Shown in pieces: positions 8,382 through 17,235 of a DNA stretch of 64,000 nt; position 1 is the first letter of the stretch, and every line of letters starts with the position of its first letter. The stretch spans positions 4,749,001 to 4,813,000 of the forward strand of contig NZ_PPFB01000001.1 of assembly GCF_002899455.1 (NCBI RefSeq). Reading direction: 5' to 3'. This DNA is from Streptomyces sp. DH-12. Its GTDB lineage: Bacteria > Actinomycetota > Actinomycetes > Streptomycetales > Streptomycetaceae. Position numbers and translations under genes: made by a program. The notes beneath the pieces were generated by a model. It was not told where the DNA came from. It did no database searches and worked only from the letters and a program-made list of their open reading frames with translations.

Positions 8382-8583
8382 GCCCGGACCGTACCGGCGC
8401 GAGCCGATGGCACGCGCCCCCTCCCGCCCCCGTACGCGGGCCTTCCAGCCGAACCGGTGACAGCACAGGTGAGTTCGCCCACAACGGCACCTGGTGGAGG
8501 AGCGACCGCAGGTTTTGCGCCTTACGCTCGACGCACCGCACGACCCCCGTCTTCCCACACCCGCCAGCGGAGGTTTCTGCTTC

Positions 8584-9336
8584 ATGAAGCTCACCGTCGT
8601 CGGCTGCTCGGGGTCGTTCCCGTCCGCGGAATCGGCCTGCTCGAGCTACCTCGTCGAGGCCGACGGCTTCCGGCTGCTCCTCGACATGGGCAACGGCGCC
8701 CTGGGCGAGCTGCAGCGCCACTGCGGTCTCTACGACCTCGACGCGATCTTCCTCAGCCACCTGCACGCCGACCACTGCATCGACATGTGCGCCTACTTCG
8801 TGGCGCGTTACTACCGGCACGACGGCGGCCGCTGCGCCCCGCTGCCGGTCTACGGCCCCGAGGGCACCGAGCACCGGCTGACCACCGCCTACGCCGACAC
8901 CCCCTCGGCCTCCTCCATGAGCGAGGTCTTCGACTTCCACACGGTCAAGCCGTCCACCTTCGAGATCGGCCCGTTCCTCGTGCACACCGAGCGCGTCGCG
9001 CACCCGGTCGAGGCGTACGGCATCCGCATCGAGCACGGCGGGAAGACGCTGACCTACTCCGGCGACACGGGGGCGACCCCGCTGCTGGACGGCCTCGCCC
9101 GGGACGCCGACCTCTTCCTGTGCGAGGCCGCCTTCACGCACGGCAAGGAGGACATCCCCGACCTGCACCTCAACGGCCGCGAGGCGGGGGAGTCGGCGGC
9201 CCGCGCGGGCGCCCGCCGGCTGATCCTCACGCACATCCCGCCGTGGACCGACCCGCAGGTCAACCTCACCGACGCCCGCGCGGTGTACGACGGCCCGGTG
9301 GGGCTGGCGGCGCCGGGGGCGACGTACGAGATCTGA
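8584..9336 (+). CDS. MBL-fold metal-dependent hydrolase
   Basis: A 250-residue metallo-beta-lactamase-fold protein. The metal motif is SHLHADHCID near residues 58-67, a later His lies in VAHPVEAYG, and the Asp in TYSGDTG, with a final His in ILTHIPPW. It resembles RNase Z-like phosphodiesterases, but lacks the long exosite arm of true RNase Z. A cyclic nucleotide phosphodiesterase or similar activity is possible, and the substrate is unknown. ATG 8584 is preceded by CGGAGGTTT; the longer upstream frame was not used. A hairpin terminator shared with nagE2 follows. Confidence 0.85.
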   Translation: MKLTVVGCSGSFPSAESACSSYLVEADGFRLLLDMGNGALGELQRHCGLYDLDAIFLSHLHADHCIDMCAYFVARYYRHDGGRCAPLPVYGPEGTEHRLTTAYADTPSASSMSEVFDFHTVKPSTFEIGPFLVHTERVAHPVEAYGIRIEHGGKTLTYSGDTGATPLLDGLARDADLFLCEAAFTHGKEDIPDLHLNGREAGESAARAGARRLILTHIPPWTDPQVNLTDARAVYDGPVGLAAPGATYEI

Positions 9337-9357
9337 GCCGCGGCACGCCCGGGCGCA

Positions 9358-9400
9358 CGCCGAGGGCCCCGGAACCGTCGCGGTTCCGGGGCCCTCGGCG
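9358..9400. terminator. Bidirectional terminator between MBL gene and nagE2
   Basis: 18-base arms, GCCGAGGGCCCCGGAACC and complement, around five bases, located between two convergent genes. Confidence 0.8.
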
Positions 9401-9414
9401 TCGTACGGAGCGGG

Positions 9415-10680
<1,266 letters not shown>

Positions 10681-10736
10681 AACTTCCTCCAGTGGGCATG
10701 GCGCCGCCCGGGTGACAGGAGAGGACGGCGGCGTCC

Positions 10737-10752
10737 GGTGGTCTACACCAAT
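10737..10752 (-). promoter_or_regulatory. DasR operator (dre) upstream of nagE2, site 1
   Basis: GGTGGTCTACACCAAT, close to the DasR consensus AGTGGTCTAGACCACT. It sits about 57 bp upstream of the nagE2 start. DasR is a GntR-family repressor released by glucosamine-6-phosphate. Confidence 0.78.
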
Positions 10753-10768
10753 GCGTGGTGCAGACCTG
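10753..10768 (-). promoter_or_regulatory. DasR operator (dre) upstream of nagE2, site 2
   Basis: GCGTGGTGCAGACCTG directly adjoins site 1, giving tandem operators. It matches the dre core TGGTNNAGACC. Confidence 0.7.
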
Positions 10769-10872
10769 TTGTAGCACGATGAAGGCCGCATGAGGAACCC
10801 GCGGATGTGCGACCGCGGAACTACGCACGGTGCCCCCGCGGAACGCCGGAGAGCCCCCTTCGCGAGCACACC

Positions 10873-10908
10873 GAAAAGCCCCCGGAACTCACGGTTCCGA
10901 GGGCCGGC
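10873..10908 (-). terminator. Terminator after nagE1
   Basis: On the minus strand a stem (arms GCCCTCGGAA / TTCCGGGGGC) is followed by TTTTC. It lies between the nagE1 stop and the nagE2 operators, so the two paralogues are separate transcripts. Confidence 0.72.
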
Positions 10909-10931
10909 GCAGCCGCCCCGAGCCCAGGACG

Positions 10932-12239
10932 TCAGCGCCGCGCCGCGTCCTCCACCTCCTCCTCCGGCTCCCGCCCCGGGGTCCTCAGGTCGAACTTCAT
11001 GATCGCGAAGCGGAAGACGGCGTAGTACACCGCCGCGAACACCAGGCCGATCGGAATGATCAGCCACGGCTTCGTCGCCAGGTTCCAGTTGATGACGTAG
11101 TCGATCAGACCCGCCGAGAAACTGAACCCGTCGCGCACCCCCAGCCCCCACGTCACCGCCATCGACACCCCCGTCAGCACCGCGTGCACCGCGTACAGCA
11201 GCGGCGCGATGAACAGGAACGAGTACTCGATCGGCTCCGTGATCCCCGTGACGAACGACGTCAGCCCCACCGACAGCATCAGCCCGCCGATCTCCTTGCG
11301 CCGCTCCGGCCTCGCACAGTGCGTGATCGCCAGCGCCGCCGCCGGCAGCGCGAACATCATGATCGGGAAGAACCCCGACAGGAACTGCCCCGCCTCCGGA
11401 TCACCCGCCAGGAACATGTTGATGTCACCGTGCACCACCGTCCCGTCCGGCTTCGTGTACGAACCGAACTGGAACCAGATGGGCACGTTCAGGAACTGGT
11501 GCAGCCCCACCACCAGCAGCGCCCGGTTCGCCACCCCGAACACACCCGCGCCCCACGCGCCCAGCCCCGTCATCCAGTCGCTGAAACCCTCCAGCGCGTC
11601 ACCGATCGGCGGCCAGACCCACAGACACAGCGCCGCGAACGCGATCGCCGCGAACGCCATGATGATCGGCACCAGCCGCCGCCCGTTGAAGAACCCCAGC
11701 CAGTCCACCAGCTTCGTCCGGTGGAACCGCTGCCACAGATACGCCGCCGTCAGACCGATGACGATGCCGCCGAACACCCCCGGATTCTGGTAGTCGAACG
11801 ACGTCACCGTCCCGTCCGTCACCTGACAGCCGACGTTCGGCACCGCCTGAGACCCCTCCGGACAGTCCTTCGGGAACTGCCGCAGCACAGTGAAATAGAC
11901 GAGGAACCCCACCACCGCCGCCAGCGCCGTCGACCCGTCCGCCTTCTTCGCCATCCCGATGGCCACACCCACACAGAACAGCAGCGGCAGCCCCAGCGAC
12001 CCGTCCAGCAGCGCGCCGCCCGCCCCCGCCATCACCTTCGAGACGTTCGTCCACCCCAGACCGTCGTCCCCGAACACGTCCGGCTGCCCCAGCCGGTTGA
12101 GGATCCCCGCCGCCGGCAGCACCGCGATCGGCAACTGCAGACTGCGCCCCATCTTCTGCAGACCCTGGAACAACCGGTTCCAGCGCTCCCGCAGGGGACT
12201 CACCCCCGCGTCGGCGCCGGCGGAGCTCTCCGCGCTCAT
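10932..12239 (-). CDS. nagE1: GlcNAc PTS permease paralogue, EIIC component (NagE1-like)
   Basis: 435 residues, clearly paralogous to the neighbouring NagE2: MGRSLQLPIAVLPAAGILNR, KADGSTALAAVVGFLVYFTV, VANRALLVVGLHQFLN, TGITEPIEYSFLFIAPLLY. It carries an insert around residues 140-165 with two Cys residues (DCPEGSQAVPNVGCQVTDGT) that NagE2 lacks. No EIIB or EIIA domain is fused. ATG 12239 has GAAGGGGA upstream. The intergenic space to the divergent nagF contains one dre site, so both are probably DasR-controlled. Transport specificity is inferred from context and may differ from NagE2. Confidence 0.87.
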   Translation of the reverse strand: MSAESSAGADAGVSPLRERWNRLFQGLQKMGRSLQLPIAVLPAAGILNRLGQPDVFGDDGLGWTNVSKVMAGAGGALLDGSLGLPLLFCVGVAIGMAKKADGSTALAAVVGFLVYFTVLRQFPKDCPEGSQAVPNVGCQVTDGTVTSFDYQNPGVFGGIVIGLTAAYLWQRFHRTKLVDWLGFFNGRRLVPIIMAFAAIAFAALCLWVWPPIGDALEGFSDWMTGLGAWGAGVFGVANRALLVVGLHQFLNVPIWFQFGSYTKPDGTVVHGDINMFLAGDPEAGQFLSGFFPIMMFALPAAALAITHCARPERRKEIGGLMLSVGLTSFVTGITEPIEYSFLFIAPLLYAVHAVLTGVSMAVTWGLGVRDGFSFSAGLIDYVINWNLATKPWLIIPIGLVFAAVYYAVFRFAIMKFDLRTPGREPEEEVEDAARR

Positions 12240-12286
12240 CACGTCCCCTTCGCTGGACGACCCGAGGGTTTGGCGGCAGTCCGCCC

Positions 12287-12302
12287 CGTGGTGTAGACCA
12301 GT
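12287..12302. promoter_or_regulatory. DasR operator (dre) between nagE1 and nagF
   Basis: CGTGGTGTAGACCAGT matches the dre consensus well. It is 48 bp from the nagE1 start and 120 bp from nagF, so it most likely controls nagE1 and may reach nagF too. Confidence 0.78.
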
Positions 12303-12422
12303 GAGGCAGGACGGTCCCGCTGTCGTGACGCCCATCATCGAGCGCCCACGACATGACCGCTCGCAAAGATGGGCCAACTGTGGGTTACTGCGACAAAGCG
12401 GTTCGGATCAGGGAGAACGAAC

Positions 12423-12656
12423 ATGGCCACCAAGGCTGAGAAGATCGTTGCCGGGCTCGGCGGCATCGACAACATCGAAGAGGTCGAGGGCTGCATCACC
12501 CGCCTCCGCACCGAGGTCGTGGACCCCTCCAAGGTCGACGACGCCGCCCTCAAGGCCGCCGGCGCCCACGGCGTCGTCAAGATGGGCAGCGCCATCCAGG
12601 TCGTCATCGGCACCGACGCCGACCCCATCGCCGCCGAGATCGAAGACATGATGTGA
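12423..12656 (+). CDS. nagF: GlcNAc PTS phosphocarrier EIIB (NagF)
   Basis: A 77-residue stand-alone EIIB domain. The phosphorylated cysteine is in NIEEVEGCITRLRTEVVD near residue 24, the standard EIIB-glucose-family active site, and the C-terminal part VVKMGSAIQVVIGTDA is also typical. NagF takes phosphate from the shared EIIA and gives it to GlcNAc passing through NagE2 or NagE1. ATG 12423 is preceded by AGGGAGAACGA. It is divergent from nagE1. An upstream in-frame start at 12369 would add residues outside the domain and was rejected. Confidence 0.92.
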   Translation: MATKAEKIVAGLGGIDNIEEVEGCITRLRTEVVDPSKVDDAALKAAGAHGVVKMGSAIQVVIGTDADPIAAEIEDMM

Positions 12657-12712
12657 GCCGCCGCGCCACCTGACACGCGCGGAGCGGCCACCCTCCGGCC
12701 GCCCCCGCACCC

Positions 12713-12742
12713 CGGGCCCCTTCCCGCCACGGAAGGGGCCCG
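12713..12742 (+). terminator. Terminator after nagF
   Basis: Arms CGGGCCCCTTCC and complement around a CGCCAC loop, just before the rph promoter. No T run. Confidence 0.7.
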
Positions 12743-12768
12743 CCCCGTCTACGGCTAGGCTCGACGCC

Positions 12769-13506
<738 letters not shown>

Positions 13507-13647
13507 AAGACCCCCCAAGGACCGTGGTCGGCGCGGAGCAACCGCGCCGGCCGCCGCCGCGTCTGAAGGGATACGGGCGCACGGACACCACCCCGCGCAC
13601 CCGCCGACGACCGGGCCCCACCGGCCCGACGAGGGAGGAAACGTTCC

Positions 13648-14046
13648 ATGGCCGCGAGCCGCCGACGCCGCACCGCAGCCGTCGCCGCCACCCTGGCGGC
13701 CGTCGCGCTCACCGCCGGACTCACCACCGGCTGCTCAGCCGTCGACAAGGCACTCGACTGCGTCCGCACCGCCGACGCCGTCGCCGAGAGCGTCGCCGAC
13801 ATGCAACAGGCCGTCGAGAACGCCTCCAACGACGTCACCCAGCTCGAGGAAGCCCTCGACTCCGTCGACCAGAACCTCGGCAAGCTCCGCGACGAGACCG
13901 ACAACGCCGACGTCGGCAAGGCCGTCGACGACCTCGAGAAGGCCGTCGACAACGTCCGCACCTCCCTCGACAACGGCGACACCACCCCCGACCTCAGCCC
14001 CGTCACCGACGCGGCCGGCGAACTCACCAAGGTCTGCACCCCGTAG
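13648..14046 (+). CDS. Small secreted lipoprotein with coiled-coil heptads
   Basis: 132 residues. An Arg-rich N-terminus and hydrophobic stretch end in a lipobox, LTTGC, near residue 28, so it should be a membrane-anchored lipoprotein. The mature part is strongly acidic and helical with heptad-like repeats (VADMQQAVENASNDVTQLEE and DDLEKAVDNVRTSLD), suggesting a coiled coil. No enzyme motif. GGGAGGAAAC lies just upstream of ATG 13648. It sits between rph and rdgB, whose products act in the cytoplasm, so functional linkage is doubtful. Confidence 0.75.
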   Translation: MAASRRRRTAAVAATLAAVALTAGLTTGCSAVDKALDCVRTADAVAESVADMQQAVENASNDVTQLEEALDSVDQNLGKLRDETDNADVGKAVDDLEKAVDNVRTSLDNGDTTPDLSPVTDAAGELTKVCTP

Positions 14047-14083
14047 TGACGGCCCCGGTCACGGGCCCAGGGATACTGGGCCC

Positions 14084-14686
14084 ATGACCCGCCTGATCCT
14101 CGCCACCCGCAACGCCGGAAAGATCATCGAACTCCGCTCGATCCTCGCCGACGCGGGACTGCCCCACGAACTCGTCGGCGCCGACGCCTACCCCGACGTC
14201 CCCGACGTCAAGGAGACCGGCGTCACCTTCGCCGAGAACGCCCTCCTCAAGGCCCACGCCCTCGCCCGGGCCACCGGCCTGCCCGCCGTCGCCGACGACT
14301 CCGGCCTCTGCGTCGACGTCCTCGGCGGCGCCCCCGGCATCTTCTCCGCCCGCTGGTCCGGCCGCCACGGCGACGACGAGGCCAACCTCGGCCTCCTCCT
14401 CGCCCAGCTCGCCGACATCGCCGACGGACACCGCGGCGCGTACTTCGCCTGCGCGGCCGCCCTCGCCCTCCCCGACGGCACCGAGCGCGTCGTCGAGGGC
14501 CGCCTCAACGGCACCCTCCGCCACGCCCCCGCCGGCACGAACGGCTTCGGCTACGACCCGATCCTCCAGCCGGAGGGCGAGACCCGCACGTGCGCGGAGC
14601 TGTCCCCGGAGGAGAAGAACGCGATCAGCCACCGCGGCAAGGCGTTCCGGGGGCTGGTGCCGGTGGTGCGGGAGCTGCTGGGCTGA
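14084..14686 (+). CDS. rdgB: XTP/dITP diphosphatase (RdgB/HAM1 family)
   Basis: 200 residues beginning MTRLILATRNAGKIIELRSI, the signature start of HAM1-type pyrophosphatases. The catalytic region VADDSGLCVDVLGGAPGIFS and the C-terminal FGYDPILQPEGETRT and SHRGKAFRGL follow. The enzyme removes non-canonical purine nucleotides such as dITP and XTP. The start is 37 bp after the lipoprotein stop, so the genes may share a transcript with rph. A hairpin separates it from the convergent tRNA-Leu. Confidence 0.95.
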   Translation: MTRLILATRNAGKIIELRSILADAGLPHELVGADAYPDVPDVKETGVTFAENALLKAHALARATGLPAVADDSGLCVDVLGGAPGIFSARWSGRHGDDEANLGLLLAQLADIADGHRGAYFACAAALALPDGTERVVEGRLNGTLRHAPAGTNGFGYDPILQPEGETRTCAELSPEEKNAISHRGKAFRGLVPVVRELLG

Positions 14687-14693
14687 GCGAAGA

Positions 14694-14724
14694 AGAAGGT
14701 CCCCCCGGATCGGGTGGACCTTCT
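14694..14724. terminator. Hairpin between rdgB and tRNA-Leu
   Basis: Arms AGAAGGTCC and GGACCTTCT around 13 bases. On the minus strand it is followed by a pyrimidine-rich TTCTTC run, fitting termination of the tRNA transcript. Confidence 0.6.
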
Positions 14725-14732
14725 CTCACGTG

Positions 14733-14816
14733 TGCGGCCGGAGGGACTCGAACCCTCAAGGGATCTCTCCCACAGCATCCTAAGTGCTGCGCGTAGGCCA
14801 ATTCCGCCACGGCCGC
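14733..14816 (-). tRNA. tRNA-Leu (anticodon UAG)
   Basis: 84 nt on the minus strand. Acceptor arms GCGGCCG and CGGCCGC with discriminator A, anticodon stem CAGCA/TGCTG around loop CTTAGGA (anticodon TAG), and T-arm GGTTCGAGTCC. The long variable arm expected of a class II tRNA is present. CCA is not encoded. Confidence 0.95.
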
Positions 14817-15221
14817 TCGCGCGCTCATGCTACCCGGCCAGGCGCTCCGACAGTCGGGCGTCCGATGGGCTCCGCGCCCACCCCGGCACCATGTACTGGT
14901 GATCGCATGGCAGTTGGGACACAGCAACCGCAGGTTCTCCCGCCGATCGTCACTCCGGTCCCCGTCGATGTGATCGATCTCCAGGGTCATCGGCTTGCCG
15001 AGCCACTCGGGCCCCGTACCGCATTCGGCGCACTCGTTCGGCACGCCGGCTCCGAGCAGCGCCCGGCGAGGTGCCGACGCCGGGCCGCCTCATGCGGGTC
15101 AGCGCGTACCGCCGTGTCGAACTCCCCGGACCCACCCCAGCCGCACCAGCGCCTCCGACAGCGTCCGTGCTCCCCGGGCGGATTCCTCCAGCCGTTCCTT
15201 CGTGTGCACGCTCGCCCCCAT
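14817..15221 (-). pseudogene. Broken HNH endonuclease gene
   Basis: The minus strand from ATG 15221 (with GGAGGGG upstream) reads MGASVHTKERLEESARGART and continues to EALVRLG, then runs to an early stop. The family continues in a second frame (GSSTRRYALTRMRR) and then in a third, where the HNH core VPNECAECGTGPEWLGKPM, LEIDHIDGDRSDDRRENLR and LLCPNCHAITSTWCRGG is intact. At least two frame changes, and probably an internal deletion, separate start and nuclease core. The reading frame of the core has no stop before the tRNA. If the core is ever expressed, it could start at a GTG near 15047. Sequencing error is possible for a single-base shift but less likely for both. Confidence 0.6.
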
Positions 15222-15302
15222 CGATCCCCTCCGTCGCCCGGCCACGTGTTCGTGGTCCCGTACGGAGCAACGAACCGGATGCCGGACGGCCGCGCACGGA
15301 AA

Positions 15303-15344
15303 GCGGAACGGCCTGTACCGGGATTCCGGTACAGGCCGTTCCGC
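15303..15344 (-). terminator. Strong terminator after peroxiredoxin
   Basis: 19-base perfect arms starting GCGGAACGGCCTG around GATT. It lies directly behind the bcp stop on the minus strand. Confidence 0.8.
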
Positions 15345-15357
15345 AGGGGCGGCCGGG

Positions 15358-15825
15358 TCAGATGCCCAAGTCCTTGATGATCTTGGCCACGTGGCCCGTC
15401 GCGCGGACGTTGTAGAGGGCGTGCTCGACCTTGCCCTGTTCGTCGACGACGATCGTGGAGCGGATGACGCCCATGTAGGTGCGGCCGTAGTTCTTCTTCT
15501 CGCCGTACGCGCCGTAGGCGTCCAGGACCTTCTTGTCCGGGTCGGCGAGGAGGGTGACCTCGAGGGACTCCTTCTCGCGGAACTTCGCGAGCTTCTCCGG
15601 CGCGTCCGGGGAGATGCCGACCACGTCGTAGCCGGCGCCGGCCAGCAGGTCGAGGTTGTCGGTGAAGTCGCACGCCTGCTTGGTGCAGCCGGGGGTCAGG
15701 GCCGCCGGGTAGAAGTAGACGATGACCTTGCGGCCCCTGTGGTCGGCCAGCGACACCTCGTTGCCGTCGGCGTCGGGCAGGGTGAAGGCGGGGGCCTCGT
15801 CCCCGGGCTTGAGGCGTTCGCTCAT
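15358..15825 (-). CDS. bcp: Thioredoxin-dependent peroxiredoxin (Bcp/PrxQ type)
   Basis: 155 residues starting MSERLKPGDEAPAFTLPDAD. The peroxidatic cysteine is in FYPAALTPGCTKQACDFTDN, with the resolving cysteine five residues later as in PrxQ. It reduces hydrogen and organic peroxides using thioredoxin in the cytoplasm. Start ATG 15825 has GAGGAGACC upstream. It is transcribed away from the DUF3618 gene, and a strong terminator follows. Confidence 0.93.
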   Translation of the reverse strand: MSERLKPGDEAPAFTLPDADGNEVSLADHRGRKVIVYFYPAALTPGCTKQACDFTDNLDLLAGAGYDVVGISPDAPEKLAKFREKESLEVTLLADPDKKVLDAYGAYGEKKNYGRTYMGVIRSTIVVDEQGKVEHALYNVRATGHVAKIIKDLGI

Positions 15826-15967
15826 CGGTCTGGTCTCCTCGTACGTGCCGCACTGCGTGGATCGGGTGCCGGGATCGAGGGTAACCGGGGGTCCTGACAG
15901 TGCGGCGCGGCGTGAAGCTGACAGACTGTCCGGCACAGGCAACACAGCGGATTGCGGAGGCGACACG

Positions 15968-16297
15968 GTGGCGGACACGGCGGACACCAGGACCCCGGCG
16001 CAGATCGAGGCGGACATCGAGCGTCGCCGTGCGGCGCTGGCCGAGACCCTGGACGAGATCGGGGTGCGGGTGCACCCGAGGACGATCGTGGGGGACGCGA
16101 AGGCCAGGGTCGTGTCGAACGTGGACCACACGCTGGGGCGCGCCTATGTGAGCGTGAACCGCGTGGTGAGCGAGGTGAAGGCGCAGTTCGTGGACGAGAC
16201 GGGCGCGCCGCGGCTGGAGCGGGTGGTTCCGGTGGGACTGCTGGTGGCGGGGGTCGTGGGGCTGCTGGTGGCCGGGTCCCGTCGGCGGCGGGACTGA
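15968..16297 (+). CDS. DUF3618 domain membrane-anchored protein
   Basis: 109 residues. The N-terminal half TRTPAQIEADIERRRAALAE through TLDEIGVRVHPRTIV is the DUF3618 motif; the C-terminus has one hydrophobic helix (VVPVGLLVAGVVGLLVAG) followed by an Arg-rich end. It is probably tethered to the cytoplasmic membrane with the helical domain inside. Start is GTG at 15968, preceded by GGAGGCGA. Function unknown. It is commonly near bcp in streptomycetes. Confidence 0.8.
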   Translation: MADTADTRTPAQIEADIERRRAALAETLDEIGVRVHPRTIVGDAKARVVSNVDHTLGRAYVSVNRVVSEVKAQFVDETGAPRLERVVPVGLLVAGVVGLLVAGSRRRRD

Positions 16298-16360
16298 GGT
16301 GCGGTCCGTCGGTCACCCCTCCCGTACAGGTCCGTCGTCGAGGCAGGTAGGTTTCAGACT

Positions 16361-16714
16361 GTGAGCGCCAACAGAAACGACAGTTCCCCGCACGACAAGC
16401 TGCCGATCCGGATGCTGCACGACCGTGTGCTCGTGCGGCAGGAGACCGGTGAGGGCGAGCGGCGTTCGGGGGGCGGCATTCTGATTCCCGCGACGGCGGC
16501 GGTGGGCCGTCGGCTGGCCTGGGCCGAGGTGGTCGCGGTGGGTCAGAACGTGCGGACGGTGGAGCCGGGTGACCGGGTGCTGTTCGATCCGGAGGACCGT
16601 GCGGAGGTCGAGGTGCGCGGGACGGCGTACGTGCTGATGCGGGAGCGGGATCTGCACGCGGTGGCCGCGGACCGTTTCGAGGGGTCGGAGGACTCGACCG
16701 GGCTGTACCTGTAG
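16361..16714 (+). CDS. GroES-like co-chaperonin family protein
   Basis: 117 residues from GTG 16361. The core LPIRMLHDRVLVRQETGEGE, then RSGGGILIPATA, AEVVAVGQNVRTVEPGDRVLF, and YVLMRERDLHAV follow the cpn10 fold plan. It is more divergent and longer at both ends than housekeeping GroES, whose mobile-loop region is here GERRSGGGILIP. Its gene is not next to groEL. It may be a specialised paralogue; chaperone activity is inferred only. Confidence 0.78.
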   Translation: MSANRNDSSPHDKLPIRMLHDRVLVRQETGEGERRSGGGILIPATAAVGRRLAWAEVVAVGQNVRTVEPGDRVLFDPEDRAEVEVRGTAYVLMRERDLHAVAADRFEGSEDSTGLYL

Positions 16715-16727
16715 CCCGGTGTCGCGA

Positions 16728-16758
16728 GGGGCCGGTGACGGGTGTCACCGGCCCTTTT
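16728..16758 (+). terminator. Intrinsic terminator after GroES-like gene
   Basis: Stem GGGCCGGTGAC/GTCACCGGCCC with GGGT loop, followed by TTTT. Confidence 0.85.
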
Positions 16759-16806
16759 CGTGGGGTGGGCTACCGTGGGAGGTCCTGTGCGGCCCGGCCG
16801 TGCGGG

Positions 16807-16852
16807 CCCCGACGAGACGCGCCGTACCGGGGTGAAGGCAAAGACGACGCAC
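16807..16852 (+). ncRNA. Guanidine-III riboswitch (mini-ykkC-III)
   Basis: The stretch matches the class III guanidine aptamer as I remember it: CCCCGACGAGACGCGCCGTA followed by CCGGGG, and then AAAGACGACGC. The order CCGACGAG, GCGCCGTACC, AAGACG is the conserved pseudoknot-forming pattern. It sits 36 bp upstream of an SMR exporter gene, the expected target. Just downstream, GCACC (16849-16853) could pair with GGTGC (16878-16882) over the ribosome binding site GGAGG, suggesting control of translation initiation. Confidence 0.82.
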
Positions 16853-16887
16853 CCCCGTTTCGCTGTCGTGTCCCGGAGGTGCCTGTC

Positions 16888-17208
16888 ATGGCGTGGGTTC
16901 TGCTGGTGGTCGCCGGTCTGCTGGAGGTGGGCTGGGCGATCGGCATGAAGTACACGGACGGGTTCACCCGTCTGTGGCCGAGCGTGCTGACCGGTGCGGG
17001 CATCGTGTCGAGCATGCTGCTGCTGTCGTACGCGGCGCGGACGCTGCCGATCGGGACGGCGTACGGCGTGTGGGTGGGGATCGGCGCGGCCGGGGCGGCG
17101 GTGCTGGGCATGGTGGTGCTGGGGGAGCCGGTGACGGCGGCCCGGATCTTCTTCATCTGTCTGCTGCTGGTGGCCGTGGTGGGTCTGAAGGCGACGTCGG
17201 GTCACTGA
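16888..17208 (+). CDS. SMR family exporter, Gdx/SugE-type guanidinium exporter
   Basis: 106 residues with four membrane helices. The essential glutamate lies in LLVVAGLLEVGWAIGMKYTD near residue 13, and GTAYGVWVGIGAAGAAVLG and LGEPVTAARIFFI are typical of the family. The WAIGMKYTDGFTRLWPS pattern fits the Gdx (SugE) branch, which exchanges guanidinium for protons, rather than multidrug EmrE. The upstream guanidine-III riboswitch supports this. Start ATG 16888 has CCGGAGG upstream. Confidence 0.9.
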   Translation: MAWVLLVVAGLLEVGWAIGMKYTDGFTRLWPSVLTGAGIVSSMLLLSYAARTLPIGTAYGVWVGIGAAGAAVLGMVVLGEPVTAARIFFICLLLVAVVGLKATSGH

Positions 17209-17235
17209 GCCGGTTGTTCCGCCCCGGTTCCGGCG

